Assembly: GCA_001556995.1 (NCBI GenBank)
Contig: LSKF01000151.1
Span: 1 to 59,952, forward strand
From: Erythrobacteraceae bacterium CCH12-C2
Lineage (GTDB): Bacteria; Pseudomonadota; Alphaproteobacteria; Sphingomonadales; Sphingomonadaceae
Reading direction: 5' to 3'
DNA: 59,952 nucleotides
Shown: positions 52,756 to 59,952 of the stretch, piece by piece
Layout of the letters: each line of letters opens with the position of its first letter
Numbering within the stretch: the first letter of the stretch is position 1
The notes under the pieces: model-generated
What the model saw: only the letters and a program-made list of their open reading frames with translations
Database searches by the model: none
What the model was told of the DNA's origin: nothing
Program-made: the position numbers and the translations under genes

Positions 52756-55332
52756 ATGCATAAATGGGCTTGGATGTTTGGTGCCGCACTGATATTCGCC
52801 CCGGCGGCCTACGCGAAGGACAAGCCCAAGGAGCCCGAAGAAAAGGCCGAAGCCAAGCCCGAGGGCCCGCCGACGCTCGCTGAGTTCGTCAAGGATTTTG
52901 AGAAGACCGACGGCCTCTTCCCGCTCTACCGCGACACAAAGACCGGCGAAGTCTATATCGAGATCGATGCCGGGCGGCTCGGCGATGAATTCATCTATTT
53001 CACCTACACCGAAAACGGCCCGGCCGAGACCGGGCATTTCCGCGGCAATTTCCGCGACAATCGCATTGTCGTGTTCAACCGCATCTACGATCGCATCGAG
53101 ATCGAAGCGGTCAACACCAGCTACTATTTCAACCCCGAAACCGCGCTATCGCGTGCGGCGGACGCAAACATCGCGCGCGCCCCGATCGGGAGCGTCGAGA
53201 TCAAGGCGAAAAGCGAGGATGAAGAGCGGCTGCTGATCTCCGCCGATGCCTTGCTCGAAAGCGAAGCGCTGCACCGCATTTCGCCCTGGCAGTCCCCCGA
53301 TGCGCGGCCCGGGCAGAGTTTCGCGCTGGGAGAGCTGTCGCGGGAAAAGACCCGGATCACGCGGGCCAACAGTTTCCCCAAGAACACCGACATCCGCGTC
53401 GAATATGTCTACGACAACCCCAAGCCCATCAATTACGGCAGCGCCGATGTGACCGATGCGCGATCGGTGGCGATCCTGGTGCAGCATTCTTTCCTCGAGC
53501 TGCCCGAACCCGGCTTCGAACCGCGCCCTGACGATTACCGCGTCGGCTTTTTCACCAGCCAGACGACCGATCTGACCTCGGCCGACTACACCCCCTATCG
53601 CGACGTCATCACGCGCTGGCGGCTGGTGAAGAAGAACCCCGAGGCGGCGGTGTCGGACCCGGTTCAGCCGATCACCTTCTGGATTGAGAACACTACGCCG
53701 GTCGAACTGCGCGACACCATTCGCAATGCGACCCTCGCGTGGAATCAGGCCTTCGAAAAGGCGGGCTTCTCCAACGCGGTCGAGGTGAAGATGCAGCCCG
53801 ATGACGCGACATGGGATGCGGGCGATCTACGCTACAATGTGTTGCGATGGACGTCTTCGCCCAACCCGCCGTTCGGCGGCTATGGCCCCAGCTTCGTCAA
53901 TCCGCGCACCGGTGAGATCATCGGGGCGGATATCATGCTGGAATATGTCTTCCTGACCAACCGGCTACGCACGGCGGAGATCTTCGATACCGCCGGGCTC
54001 CGCCTGCATTCTGCGAGCGAAGCGCATCACAATCACGGCAAGTCTGCCCCCAACTGCGATTTCGGCAGCTTGCTGCAAGCCCGGATGATGACGGCGCGCG
54101 CGGTGCTGACCGCACAGGGTGCCGGGCCGGAAGCCTTCGCCAGTCTGGTCGAACAGGAGCTCTATTACCTCGTGCTGCACGAGGTGGGCCACACGCTCGG
54201 CCTCAACCACAACATGCGCTCCTCGCACACCGTGCCCTATGCGTCGCTGAGCTCCCCTGAGACCATGCCGGTCAATTCGGTGATGGAGTACCCCGCGGTC
54301 AATATCGCCCGGCTGGGCGAGACGCAGGGCCAGTTCGCTGTGAAGCAGCCCGGTGCCTATGATCTGTGGGCGATCGAATTTGGCTATACGACCGACAAGG
54401 GCGCGCTTGACCGCATCCTTGCCCGCTCGACCGAACCTGCCCTCGCCTTCGGGAATGATGCCGACGACATGCGCGCGCCGGGCGTTCATATCGACCCGCG
54501 CAATATGGTCGATGATCTGTCGGACGATCCCATCGGCTGGGCCGCGCGGCAGGCGCAGCTGGTCGACGCAACGTTCAAGGCTCTGCCCGAAAGGGTGCTC
54601 AAGAACGGCGACAGCTACCAGTCGCTGCTCAACAGCTATTTCATCCTCACCGGCGAACAGGCGAGCGCCGCCAATGTCGCTTCGCGCTGGATCGGCGGTG
54701 TCTTCAACAACCGTGCTGCGGTCGGTCAGGCGGGGGCGCAGGAACCCCTCGTTCCGGTCCCCGTGGCGGAGCAACGCCGCGCGCTCGGGGTCGTCAACAC
54801 CATCGCCTTTGCGCCTAACGCCTTTGCCGCGAGCGAAGGTTTGCTCAACCGTTTGCAGGTCGAGCGTCGCGGCTTTGACGCATTCGGCACCAATGTCGAT
54901 CCAAAGCCCCATGCGCGGGCCCTGGCCATCCAGCGTTCGGTGCTGGACCACATGATGCATCCGAATGTGCTGGCCCGGCTGACCGACGCGCGGCGCTATG
55001 GCGGGCAGTATCCGGTGGCGACCTATATGGCCGAGCTGACAGCTGCGATCTTCGATGCGGATCGGGCGGGGCCGGTGAACACCTATCGCCAGAACCTTCA
55101 GATCGAATACGTCAATCGTCTGATCGCAGCCGCTTCGGGCGCAGGGGGCGGGGCGGTGCCGACGCCGACGGGTCCGTTCCCGCTGCCGACCTATGACTAC
55201 GTCGCGCGATCGGCGGCGCTGGCCAGCATCGCAAGGGCCAAGGCAATTGCGGCGCTGCCTGCGGCTGACGCGGAAACCCGCGCGCACCGGGCGCATATCC
55301 GCTCGCTGATCGAGGCCTTCGAACGGCGGTAA
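52756..55332 (+). CDS. Large zinc metalloprotease (DUF5117/DUF4953 type)
   Basis: An 858-residue exported protein. The signal peptide ends near PAAYAKD, and a charged Lys/Glu linker follows (KDKPKEPEEKAEAKPEGPPT). The metzincin-like motif HEVGHTLGLNH starts at residue 475, with His475, Glu476, His479 and His485, followed by MRSS and the Met-turn-like VMEYP. The N-terminal part has a DUF5117-like stretch (YIEIDAGRLGDEFIYFTYTE). Such proteins are secreted or periplasmic proteases of unknown substrate, widespread in Bacteroidetes and Proteobacteria. GGGGAGA precedes the ATG. It stands alone. Confidence 0.9.
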   Translation: MHKWAWMFGAALIFAPAAYAKDKPKEPEEKAEAKPEGPPTLAEFVKDFEKTDGLFPLYRDTKTGEVYIEIDAGRLGDEFIYFTYTENGPAETGHFRGNFRDNRIVVFNRIYDRIEIEAVNTSYYFNPETALSRAADANIARAPIGSVEIKAKSEDEERLLISADALLESEALHRISPWQSPDARPGQSFALGELSREKTRITRANSFPKNTDIRVEYVYDNPKPINYGSADVTDARSVAILVQHSFLELPEPGFEPRPDDYRVGFFTSQTTDLTSADYTPYRDVITRWRLVKKNPEAAVSDPVQPITFWIENTTPVELRDTIRNATLAWNQAFEKAGFSNAVEVKMQPDDATWDAGDLRYNVLRWTSSPNPPFGGYGPSFVNPRTGEIIGADIMLEYVFLTNRLRTAEIFDTAGLRLHSASEAHHNHGKSAPNCDFGSLLQARMMTARAVLTAQGAGPEAFASLVEQELYYLVLHEVGHTLGLNHNMRSSHTVPYASLSSPETMPVNSVMEYPAVNIARLGETQGQFAVKQPGAYDLWAIEFGYTTDKGALDRILARSTEPALAFGNDADDMRAPGVHIDPRNMVDDLSDDPIGWAARQAQLVDATFKALPERVLKNGDSYQSLLNSYFILTGEQASAANVASRWIGGVFNNRAAVGQAGAQEPLVPVPVAEQRRALGVVNTIAFAPNAFAASEGLLNRLQVERRGFDAFGTNVDPKPHARALAIQRSVLDHMMHPNVLARLTDARRYGGQYPVATYMAELTAAIFDADRAGPVNTYRQNLQIEYVNRLIAAASGAGGGAVPTPTGPFPLPTYDYVARSAALASIARAKAIAALPAADAETRAHRAHIRSLIEAFERR

Positions 55333-55384
55333 GGAACATGGCGCGGGGGCGGACGGTGTTCGCCCTCGTGGCCTTGGCCTCGGC

Positions 55385-56014
55385 CTAGATCCCGAAGCTG
55401 CCTTTCAGCCCGTCGATCACATATTGCGCCGCCAGCGCCGCAAGCAGTACGCCGAGCAGGCGGGTGATCACCGCTTCGACCTTGTCGCCCAGCAGCCGGA
55501 TCAGCGGTCCGGCGGCGACCAGTGAGGCCGCCGTAATCACCAGCACGGCACCGAGCGCGGCGAGGACTTCCAGCGATTCCGACAGCCCCTCGGCCTCATT
55601 CATCAGCAGCATCACCGCTGCAATCGCCCCTGGCCCGGCCAGCATCGGCATTGCCATCGGGAACACCGAGACGTCTTCGATCTCGGGCGTAGCGGCGATC
55701 TTTTCCGCGCGTTCCTCGCGGCGCTGGGTGCGCTTTTCGAACACCATGTCGAAGGCGATGAAGAACAGCATCAACCCGCCTGCAATGCGGAACGAGTTCA
55801 GCTCAATATGCAGCGCGCCCAGCAATTGCTGACCAAACAGCGCGAAGATGAGCAGGATGATCGTCGCGATCCACGTCGCGCGCAAGGCCATGCTGCGCGC
55901 CTGCTGCGGCGAAGCGCCCTTGGTCAGCCCGGCATAGATCGGCGCGCAACCCGGCGGGTCGATCACGACGAAAAAGGTGACGAAGGCAGAAAGGAAAAGT
56001 TCGGTCAGCACCAT
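55385..56014 (-). CDS. MarC-family integral membrane protein
   Basis: A 209-residue protein with about six membrane segments: LFLSAFVTFFVVIDPPGCAP, ATWIATIILLIFALFGQQLL and MPMLAGPGAIAAVMLLM are MarC hallmarks. E. coli MarC was once linked to multiple antibiotic resistance, which was later not confirmed; the family's function is unknown. A Ser-to-Gly/Pro-rich ends are typical. It is convergent with the metalloprotease gene (52 bp away) and divergent from no close gene. Confidence 0.9.
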   Translation of the reverse strand: MVLTELFLSAFVTFFVVIDPPGCAPIYAGLTKGASPQQARSMALRATWIATIILLIFALFGQQLLGALHIELNSFRIAGGLMLFFIAFDMVFEKRTQRREERAEKIAATPEIEDVSVFPMAMPMLAGPGAIAAVMLLMNEAEGLSESLEVLAALGAVLVITAASLVAAGPLIRLLGDKVEAVITRLLGVLLAALAAQYVIDGLKGSFGI

Positions 56015-56048
56015 GGGTCGCTCGGGCCAGTATCACTGGCCCTCACCA

Positions 56049-56819
56049 TCAATCGCTGTCCGGCGCAAGGCTTTGTTCGAAAGCTTGCTTCCAGCGGCCC
56101 TCGTGGAAATAATCGACTGCGGCATAGCGGGTGCCATCGGCGCGGTGCTCCCAGCGCCAGCGCAAGGTGCCATCGCGCGACAGGCGGGCGTCGGCCTTGC
56201 CGTCCTCGCCCACTGGGATGGCGGGCGGCGGCGGGGCCGGTGCGCCGCGCGGGCAGGAGGCGACGAGGCCCAGCACGGCATCGATCGCGCTGACGACGAT
56301 ATTGCCTTCCTCAACCGGCTTGCGCGGCGGGGGCTGCGGCACATCGAGCCCGCCGGCATCGAATACATAGCGATATTCGCCGTCTGGCTGGCGTTCCCAG
56401 ACGGTGATGAAATTGCCGACCTTGCCTTCGGGCGTGGTGAGGCGGCCTTGGCTGACCGCCACCGCTCCATCGCAGCTGATGACGACAGCGCGCGGCTCCC
56501 ACTGGACGGCCTCGGGCGGGTCCATCTGGGTCGCGAGCCATGGCTCAATGGGGAAGGGGCCGTCTCTGCCGTGGAGCAGTGCGCCGGAGGCAGCGAATTG
56601 GCGGAAGGCGGTCCATTGCCCATTCTCGCGGGCGGCACGGGCAAAGGCGAGCTCAGCGGCGACGATGGTGCTCGGCTGCGCGGCCCCAGGAGCGACGGCG
56701 AGCGCGCGGTCGATCACTTCCAGTTGGCGCTTGTTCGGCTTGGGCGGCCCGCCGCTTCCGGCGCAGGCGGTGAGGGCCAGCGGGATGGCAATCAGCAAGG
56801 CGAAGGAAAAGTGCCGCAT
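56049..56819 (-). CDS. Predicted lipoprotein of unknown function
   Basis: A 256-residue protein. The lipobox LTAC in IAIPLALTACAG is at about residues 15-18, so it would be anchored in the outer or inner membrane. The mature region, rich in Pro near PQPPPRKPVEE, holds FITVWERQPDGEYRYVFDAG and RWRWEHRADGTRYAAVDYF; no domain is recognised. The ATG at 56819 starts the signal; an upstream frame runs back through a repeat and is artefactual. It lies between marC and a palindromic repeat. Confidence 0.72.
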   Translation of the reverse strand: MRHFSFALLIAIPLALTACAGSGGPPKPNKRQLEVIDRALAVAPGAAQPSTIVAAELAFARAARENGQWTAFRQFAASGALLHGRDGPFPIEPWLATQMDPPEAVQWEPRAVVISCDGAVAVSQGRLTTPEGKVGNFITVWERQPDGEYRYVFDAGGLDVPQPPPRKPVEEGNIVVSAIDAVLGLVASCPRGAPAPPPPAIPVGEDGKADARLSRDGTLRWRWEHRADGTRYAAVDYFHEGRWKQAFEQSLAPDSD

Positions 56820-56829
56820 TCCAATCTCC

Positions 56830-56916
56830 GTTCGGGCTGAGCTTGTCGAAGCCCTGCACTTCTTCTCAGCGCTATGCTTGAAGTAAAGACAGCCCTTCGA
56901 CAAGCTCAGGGCGAAC
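56830..56916. repeat. Long inverted repeat of a dispersed type
   Basis: GTTCGGGCTGAGCTTGTCGAAG at 56830-56851 is answered by a near-complement (CTTCGACAAGCTCAGGGCGAAC-type arm) at 56895-56916 with a 43-bp spacer. Palindromes of this sequence recur in intergenic spaces of many sphingomonads and other proteobacteria, to my recollection, often giving spurious peptides such as SLSKG and STSSARTE. Only one copy occurs in the window. It may end transcription of the flanking convergent-side genes. Confidence 0.75.
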
Positions 56917-56927
56917 GGGAACAAGGG

Positions 56928-57824
56928 TCAAATTCCCTCAGGCGCGGGCAGCCCCGCATGGGTGTGCGCGGCAACCAACGTATTGCGCAACAGCACGGCG
57001 ATGGTCATCGGCCCGACCCCGCCCGGCACCGGCGTGATCGCGCCCGCAACCGTGCTAGCCTCGTTAAAGGCGACATCACCCACCAGCCGGCCCTTGGCCT
57101 GTCCTTCGGCGGGGGGGAGGCGGTTGATGCCGACGTCGATCACGGTCGCCCCCGGCTTGATCCAATCGCCGCGGATCATCTCCGGCCGCCCCACCGCTGC
57201 CACCACAATATCAGCGCGGCGGACGATGGCGGGAAGATCACGGGTGCGGCTATGGGCAATCGTCACGGTCGCGTTGGCGTCCACCAGCAGCTGCGCCATG
57301 GGCTTGCCGACGATGTTCGACCGCCCGATCACCACTGCGTCCAGCCCCGACAGATCGCCCAGCCGGTCCTTCAAAAGCATCATGCACCCCAGCGGCGTGC
57401 AGGGAACGAAGCCTTCCTGCCCAACGCTCAGCCGCCCAGCGTTGATCACGTGGAACCCGTCAACATCCTTGTCCGGGTTGATCGCGGCAATAATCGCCTG
57501 CTCGTCAAGCCCGTTCGGCAAGGGCATCTGCACCAATATGCCATCGACCGCCTCGTCGTGATTGAGCCGTTCAACCAGCGACAGCAGCGCCGCCTCGCTG
57601 GTATCGGCGGGTAGGCGGTGTTCGAAACTCGCCATGCCGGCCTCGGCGCAGGCCTTGCCCTTGGCGCCGACATAGACCTGGCTGGCCGGATCATCGCCCA
57701 CCAGCACCACCGCCAGCCCCGGCGCGCGCCCGGTTGCCTGAACGAAGGCGGCTGCGTGCTCGGCGATGCGGCTGCGCAGGGCCGCGGCAAAGGCCTTGCC
57801 ATCAATCAGCGCGGCTTCTGCCAT
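56928..57824 (-). CDS. folD: Methylene-tetrahydrofolate dehydrogenase / cyclohydrolase
   Basis: A 298-residue bifunctional enzyme interconverting methylene- and formyl-tetrahydrofolate. The YVGAK motif (Tyr51, Lys55) with QMPLP-type [23 protein letters not shown], and the NADP site [12 protein letters not shown] plus [10 protein letters not shown] are all present. The enzyme produces the 10-formyl-THF that PurU hydrolyses. ATG 57824 overlaps the yggT stop as TGATG (translational coupling). A TTG one codon earlier is possible. Confidence 0.96.
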   Translation of the reverse strand: MAEAALIDGKAFAAALRSRIAEHAAAFVQATGRAPGLAVVLVGDDPASQVYVGAKGKACAEAGMASFEHRLPADTSEAALLSLVERLNHDEAVDGILVQMPLPNGLDEQAIIAAINPDKDVDGFHVINAGRLSVGQEGFVPCTPLGCMMLLKDRLGDLSGLDAVVIGRSNIVGKPMAQLLVDANATVTIAHSRTRDLPAIVRRADIVVAAVGRPEMIRGDWIKPGATVIDVGINRLPPAEGQAKGRLVGDVAFNEASTVAGAITPVPGGVGPMTIAVLLRNTLVAAHTHAGLPAPEGI

Positions 57825-58117
57825 CAATAGGCTCCGGCAAGGCCGCTCAGCACCCGGATCAGGATCTGCAAGCCAAGGATCAGCACCAGCGGCGAGAAAT
57901 CGATCGCGCCGGTATTGGGCAGGATGCTGCGGATCGGGCGCAGCACCGGAGACAGGAGCCTGTCGATCGAATCGTAAACCTGCCGCAGGAATTCATTGCC
58001 GGGGTTCACCACGTTGAAGGCGAACAGCAGCCCGATCACGAACTGCACGATGATCAGCATCACCAGCACCTGGGTGAGCATCACCAGAATATCGACGAGT
58101 ACGGCCAGACCTTGCAT
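57824..58117 (-). CDS. yggT: YggT-family membrane protein
   Basis: A 97-residue protein with two membrane segments: [20 protein letters not shown] at the start and [19 protein letters not shown] near the end, with the conserved [20 protein letters not shown] between. YggT proteins have been linked to osmotic tolerance and cell-division or envelope functions; the exact role is unknown. It overlaps folD by one base (TGATG), so the two form a small operon that ends at the inverted repeat near 56.9 kb. 112 bp separate it from argB. Confidence 0.88.
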   Translation of the reverse strand: MQGLAVLVDILVMLTQVLVMLIIVQFVIGLLFAFNVVNPGNEFLRQVYDSIDRLLSPVLRPIRSILPNTGAIDFSPLVLILGLQILIRVLSGLAGAY

Positions 58118-58229
58118 TGTCGCTGTTTCCTATGGCGGGCGGTGGGGGTGCCGCGCGCTGAAATGTCCCTTGTAGGCGTATTAGCCTGTTAATACGCCTC
58201 GCGCCATATCTGAGTTCCGCAAAAATTGC

Positions 58230-59144
58230 TCAGGCGCGTACCAGCGTGCCCGCGCCGCGGGCGGTGAAGAACTCCAGAAGCATCGCGTGCCCCACGCGCC
58301 CATCAAGCACCACTGCCGCCTCACACCCCGCCTGAACCGCGCTGATGCAGGTCTCAAGCTTGGGCACCATGCCGCCCCGGATCACGCCGTCGGCGCGCAG
58401 CTTGGCGATGACGGCGGGGGTGAGGTCGGTCAGAAGCGTGCCATCGGCATCGAGCACGCCTGCCACGTCAGTGAGCAGGAACAACCGCGCCGCGCCCAGC
58501 GCCGCGGCAATCGCGCCCGCCATGGTATCGGCGTTGATGTTGTAGGTCGCCCCATCCTCGCCCGGCGCGATGGGAGCGATCACCGGGATCATCCCGGCGG
58601 CCACCATGGTATCGATTACGGTCGTGTCGACTGCCGCCGGTTCGCCCACGAAGCCCAAGTCCACCACCTGTTCGATCTGGCTGTCAGGATCGCGGGTGGT
58701 GCGGGTGACCTTGCGCGCGGTGACAAGGCCGCCATCCTTGCCCGAAATCCCGATCGCCTTGCCGCCCGCTGCCGCGAGCCAGCCGACCAGCTCCTTGTTG
58801 ATCGCGCCCGACAGCACCATTTCGGCGACCTTGGCAGTCGCTTCATCTGTAACGCGCAGGCCATCGACAAAGGTGCTCTCCACCCCCAACCGCGCCAGCA
58901 TCTGCCCGATCTGCGGCCCGCCGCCATGCACCACCACGGGATTGATCCCGACCGCCTTCAGCAGCACAATATCCTCGGCAAAATCGCGCGCCGCCTCAGG
59001 GTCGCCCATGGCGTGGCCGCCATATTTCACCACGAAGGTGCGCCCGGCATAGCGCTGGAAATAGGGCAACGCCTCGATCAGCACTTCGGCCTTGGACAGG
59101 TCGTGGCTGCGATCGGGGCCGCCGGTCATGAGCTTGTCTGTCAC
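58230..59144 (-). CDS. argB: Acetylglutamate kinase
   Basis: A 304-residue enzyme phosphorylating N-acetylglutamate in arginine synthesis. [11 protein letters not shown] (38-48), [18 protein letters not shown] (71-88), [14 protein letters not shown] and [20 protein letters not shown] with [10 protein letters not shown] are the family hallmarks. The start is set to GTG 59144, with AAGGGA 7 bp upstream; a TTG at 59162 is possible. The Gly-rich substrate loops are intact. PII protein, controlled by the GlnD seen at 18-21 kb, activates this enzyme in some bacteria (established for cyanobacteria). Confidence 0.95.
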   Translation of the reverse strand: MTDKLMTGGPDRSHDLSKAEVLIEALPYFQRYAGRTFVVKYGGHAMGDPEAARDFAEDIVLLKAVGINPVVVHGGGPQIGQMLARLGVESTFVDGLRVTDEATAKVAEMVLSGAINKELVGWLAAAGGKAIGISGKDGGLVTARKVTRTTRDPDSQIEQVVDLGFVGEPAAVDTTVIDTMVAAGMIPVIAPIAPGEDGATYNINADTMAGAIAAALGAARLFLLTDVAGVLDADGTLLTDLTPAVIAKLRADGVIRGGMVPKLETCISAVQAGCEAAVVLDGRVGHAMLLEFFTARGAGTLVRA

Positions 59145-59297
59145 CCTGGTATCCCTTCGCAAGCGCTGATGTGTGATGATCGGCGCCCTAGCGGCTTGGC
59201 GGGGACGTGCAAAGCCTTCGCGCGGGCCGATTAGGCGATTCGCGCGGTTGATGATATTCTCAGGCCAACTCGAATGTCAGACCGGGGGACAATGACC

Positions 59298-59492
59298 ATG
59301 GCGGACACGCCGGATGAGGCGGCGACGCCCGCACCAAATGCGCCAACGGATGGCGGACGACGCCGCGATGACCGGCGCAAGGCGCAGCAGGCGTTTGAGG
59401 GTCCGGACCGCCGCCAGGGGGATCGCCGCTCGGGCACCGACCGCCGCAAGACCCTGCGCACCTCGGGCGATGATCACGCGGGCGAGGGCTAA
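59298..59492 (+). CDS. Small charged protein of unknown function
   Basis: A 64-residue protein, highly hydrophilic: an acidic/Pro-rich start (ADTPDEAATPAPNAP) and a basic run PDRRQGDRRSGTDRRK with the repeated DRR pattern. It is probably disordered. ATG 59298 with GGGGG 9 bp upstream is preferred; ATG 59292 is close. A convergent hairpin follows. Function unknown; DRR repeats may be nucleic-acid binding. Confidence 0.5.
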   Translation: MADTPDEAATPAPNAPTDGGRRRDDRRKAQQAFEGPDRRQGDRRSGTDRRKTLRTSGDDHAGEG

Positions 59493-59528
59493 TCCCAGCC
59501 GTCTGGCGGATCGCGGGCCCAAGGGGTC

Positions 59529-59560
59529 GCGGGCGGCACATCGCCTCTTGCACCGCCCGC
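59529..59560. terminator. Hairpin between convergent small genes
   Basis: GCGGGCGG (59529-59536) and CCGCCCGC (59553-59560) form an 8-bp GC stem with a 16-base loop, placed between the ends of two convergent genes. No T-run. Confidence 0.4.
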
Positions 59561-59573
59561 ATAGGAGCAGCGC

Positions 59574-59837
59574 TCAGGCCGGACCTGAGGCTGCGGGTTC
59601 CGCTTCCAGTATCGCTGCGATTGCATCGAGCAGATGCAGGCGTTCCTTCTTGAGCGCCTCGACCCGCTCATCGCTCGCCGCTTCCACTTCGCTTTCGATC
59701 CTGTGGATTGCGCGGTTCACCGCATGATGCCGCTCGGCCAGCCGCGCGAAGTGGGCATTGGTCAGCTTGAGGGTGTGGAGCGCCTCGGCCTGATCCGGAA
59801 AGACGTCGGCGAGTTCGTTGGGGGTGTGTGCGGACAT
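59574..59837 (-). CDS. YdcH-family (DUF465) small protein
   Basis: An 87-residue protein fitting DUF465/YdcH: HTPNELADVFPDQAEALHTL, NAHFARLAERHHAVNRAIHR and VEALKKERLHLLDAIAAILE. The helical hairpin binds other proteins; the role is unknown. The tail AEPAASGPA is variable. GGGAGAA precedes the ATG at 59837. It is convergent with the small DRR-rich gene. The remaining 115 bp to the window end show no further gene. Confidence 0.85.
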   Translation of the reverse strand: MSAHTPNELADVFPDQAEALHTLKLTNAHFARLAERHHAVNRAIHRIESEVEAASDERVEALKKERLHLLDAIAAILEAEPAASGPA

Positions 59838-59952
59838 GGCGTTCTCCCTTGTGTGTCCGCTTGGGGGTAGGCGCTTGAGGTGGGGGCGTATTTGATCGGG
59901 GTCAATTGCTGGGGGGCGCTGCGACAGCGGGCAGGGTAGTGCGGTGTTGGGG

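Overview
The window is a gene-dense, high-GC stretch of a chromosome from an alphaproteobacterium. The gene set (TonB receptor, PurT/PurU, isovaleryl-CoA and methylcrotonyl-CoA enzymes, homologues of mitochondrial complex I factors, zf-CHCC and YdcH proteins) and the protein style fit Sphingomonadales, most likely Erythrobacteraceae. That placement is inferred from family content, not from a marker-gene comparison. I found no rRNA, tRNA, CRISPR array, insertion sequence or prophage.

Layout. 1-3.8 kb: ubiG (partial), lysC, then a possible c-di-GMP pair (PilZ-HTH fusion and a PAS-GGDEF protein with a degenerate active site). 3.8-6.9 kb: a tight purT / nitronate monooxygenase / purU operon. 7-11.7 kb: a phosphatase, a YCF48-like BNR protein with a PQQ quinohemoprotein dehydrogenase, and a divergent dienelactone-hydrolase-like lipoprotein. 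12-12.8 kb: an isolated Imm11-family gene between gene-free flanks. 12.9-15.3 kb: an NDUFA9-like protein and thiE, divergent from yggS with overlapping start codons. 15.3-22.7 kb: TonB receptor, glnD and an acyl-CoA ligase. 22.9-26.5 kb: lgt, a MidA/NDUFAF7-type methyltransferase with a very long Ala/Glu/Lys/Arg helix fused in front, and two tandem DUF2147 proteins. 26.6-28.9 kb: an OpuB-type ABC importer. 29-34.4 kb: isovaleryl-CoA dehydrogenase, an unknown secreted protein and mccB, then an acyltransferase, a DUF1295 protein and a TetR regulator. 34.5-38.9 kb: gyrB, AI-2E transporter and M50 peptidase. 39-44.4 kb: a PIG-L deacetylase, a second ligase, a long structured intergenic region with a micro-ORF, and guaA. 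44.5-50.7 kb: YceI, a second NMO, an NDUFS6-like zinc finger, an orphan ABC ATPase, two very small candidate genes, nadB and a GFA protein. 50.8-59.9 kb: divergent TraB/GumN, a hydrolase, a large metzincin-type metalloprotease, MarC, folD with yggT, argB, and small proteins.

Working together. Themes are one-carbon and purine supply (purU releases formate, purT uses it, folD makes the folates, guaA finishes GMP), leucine degradation (ivd, mccB), and respiratory complex I accessory factors (three scattered homologues). The most unusual protein is the helix-MidA fusion. The least explained DNA is the 0.6 kb before guaA and the divergent mini-gene pair near 48.4 kb. Small genes, alternative starts and hairpins were read by eye and are marked with lower confidence.
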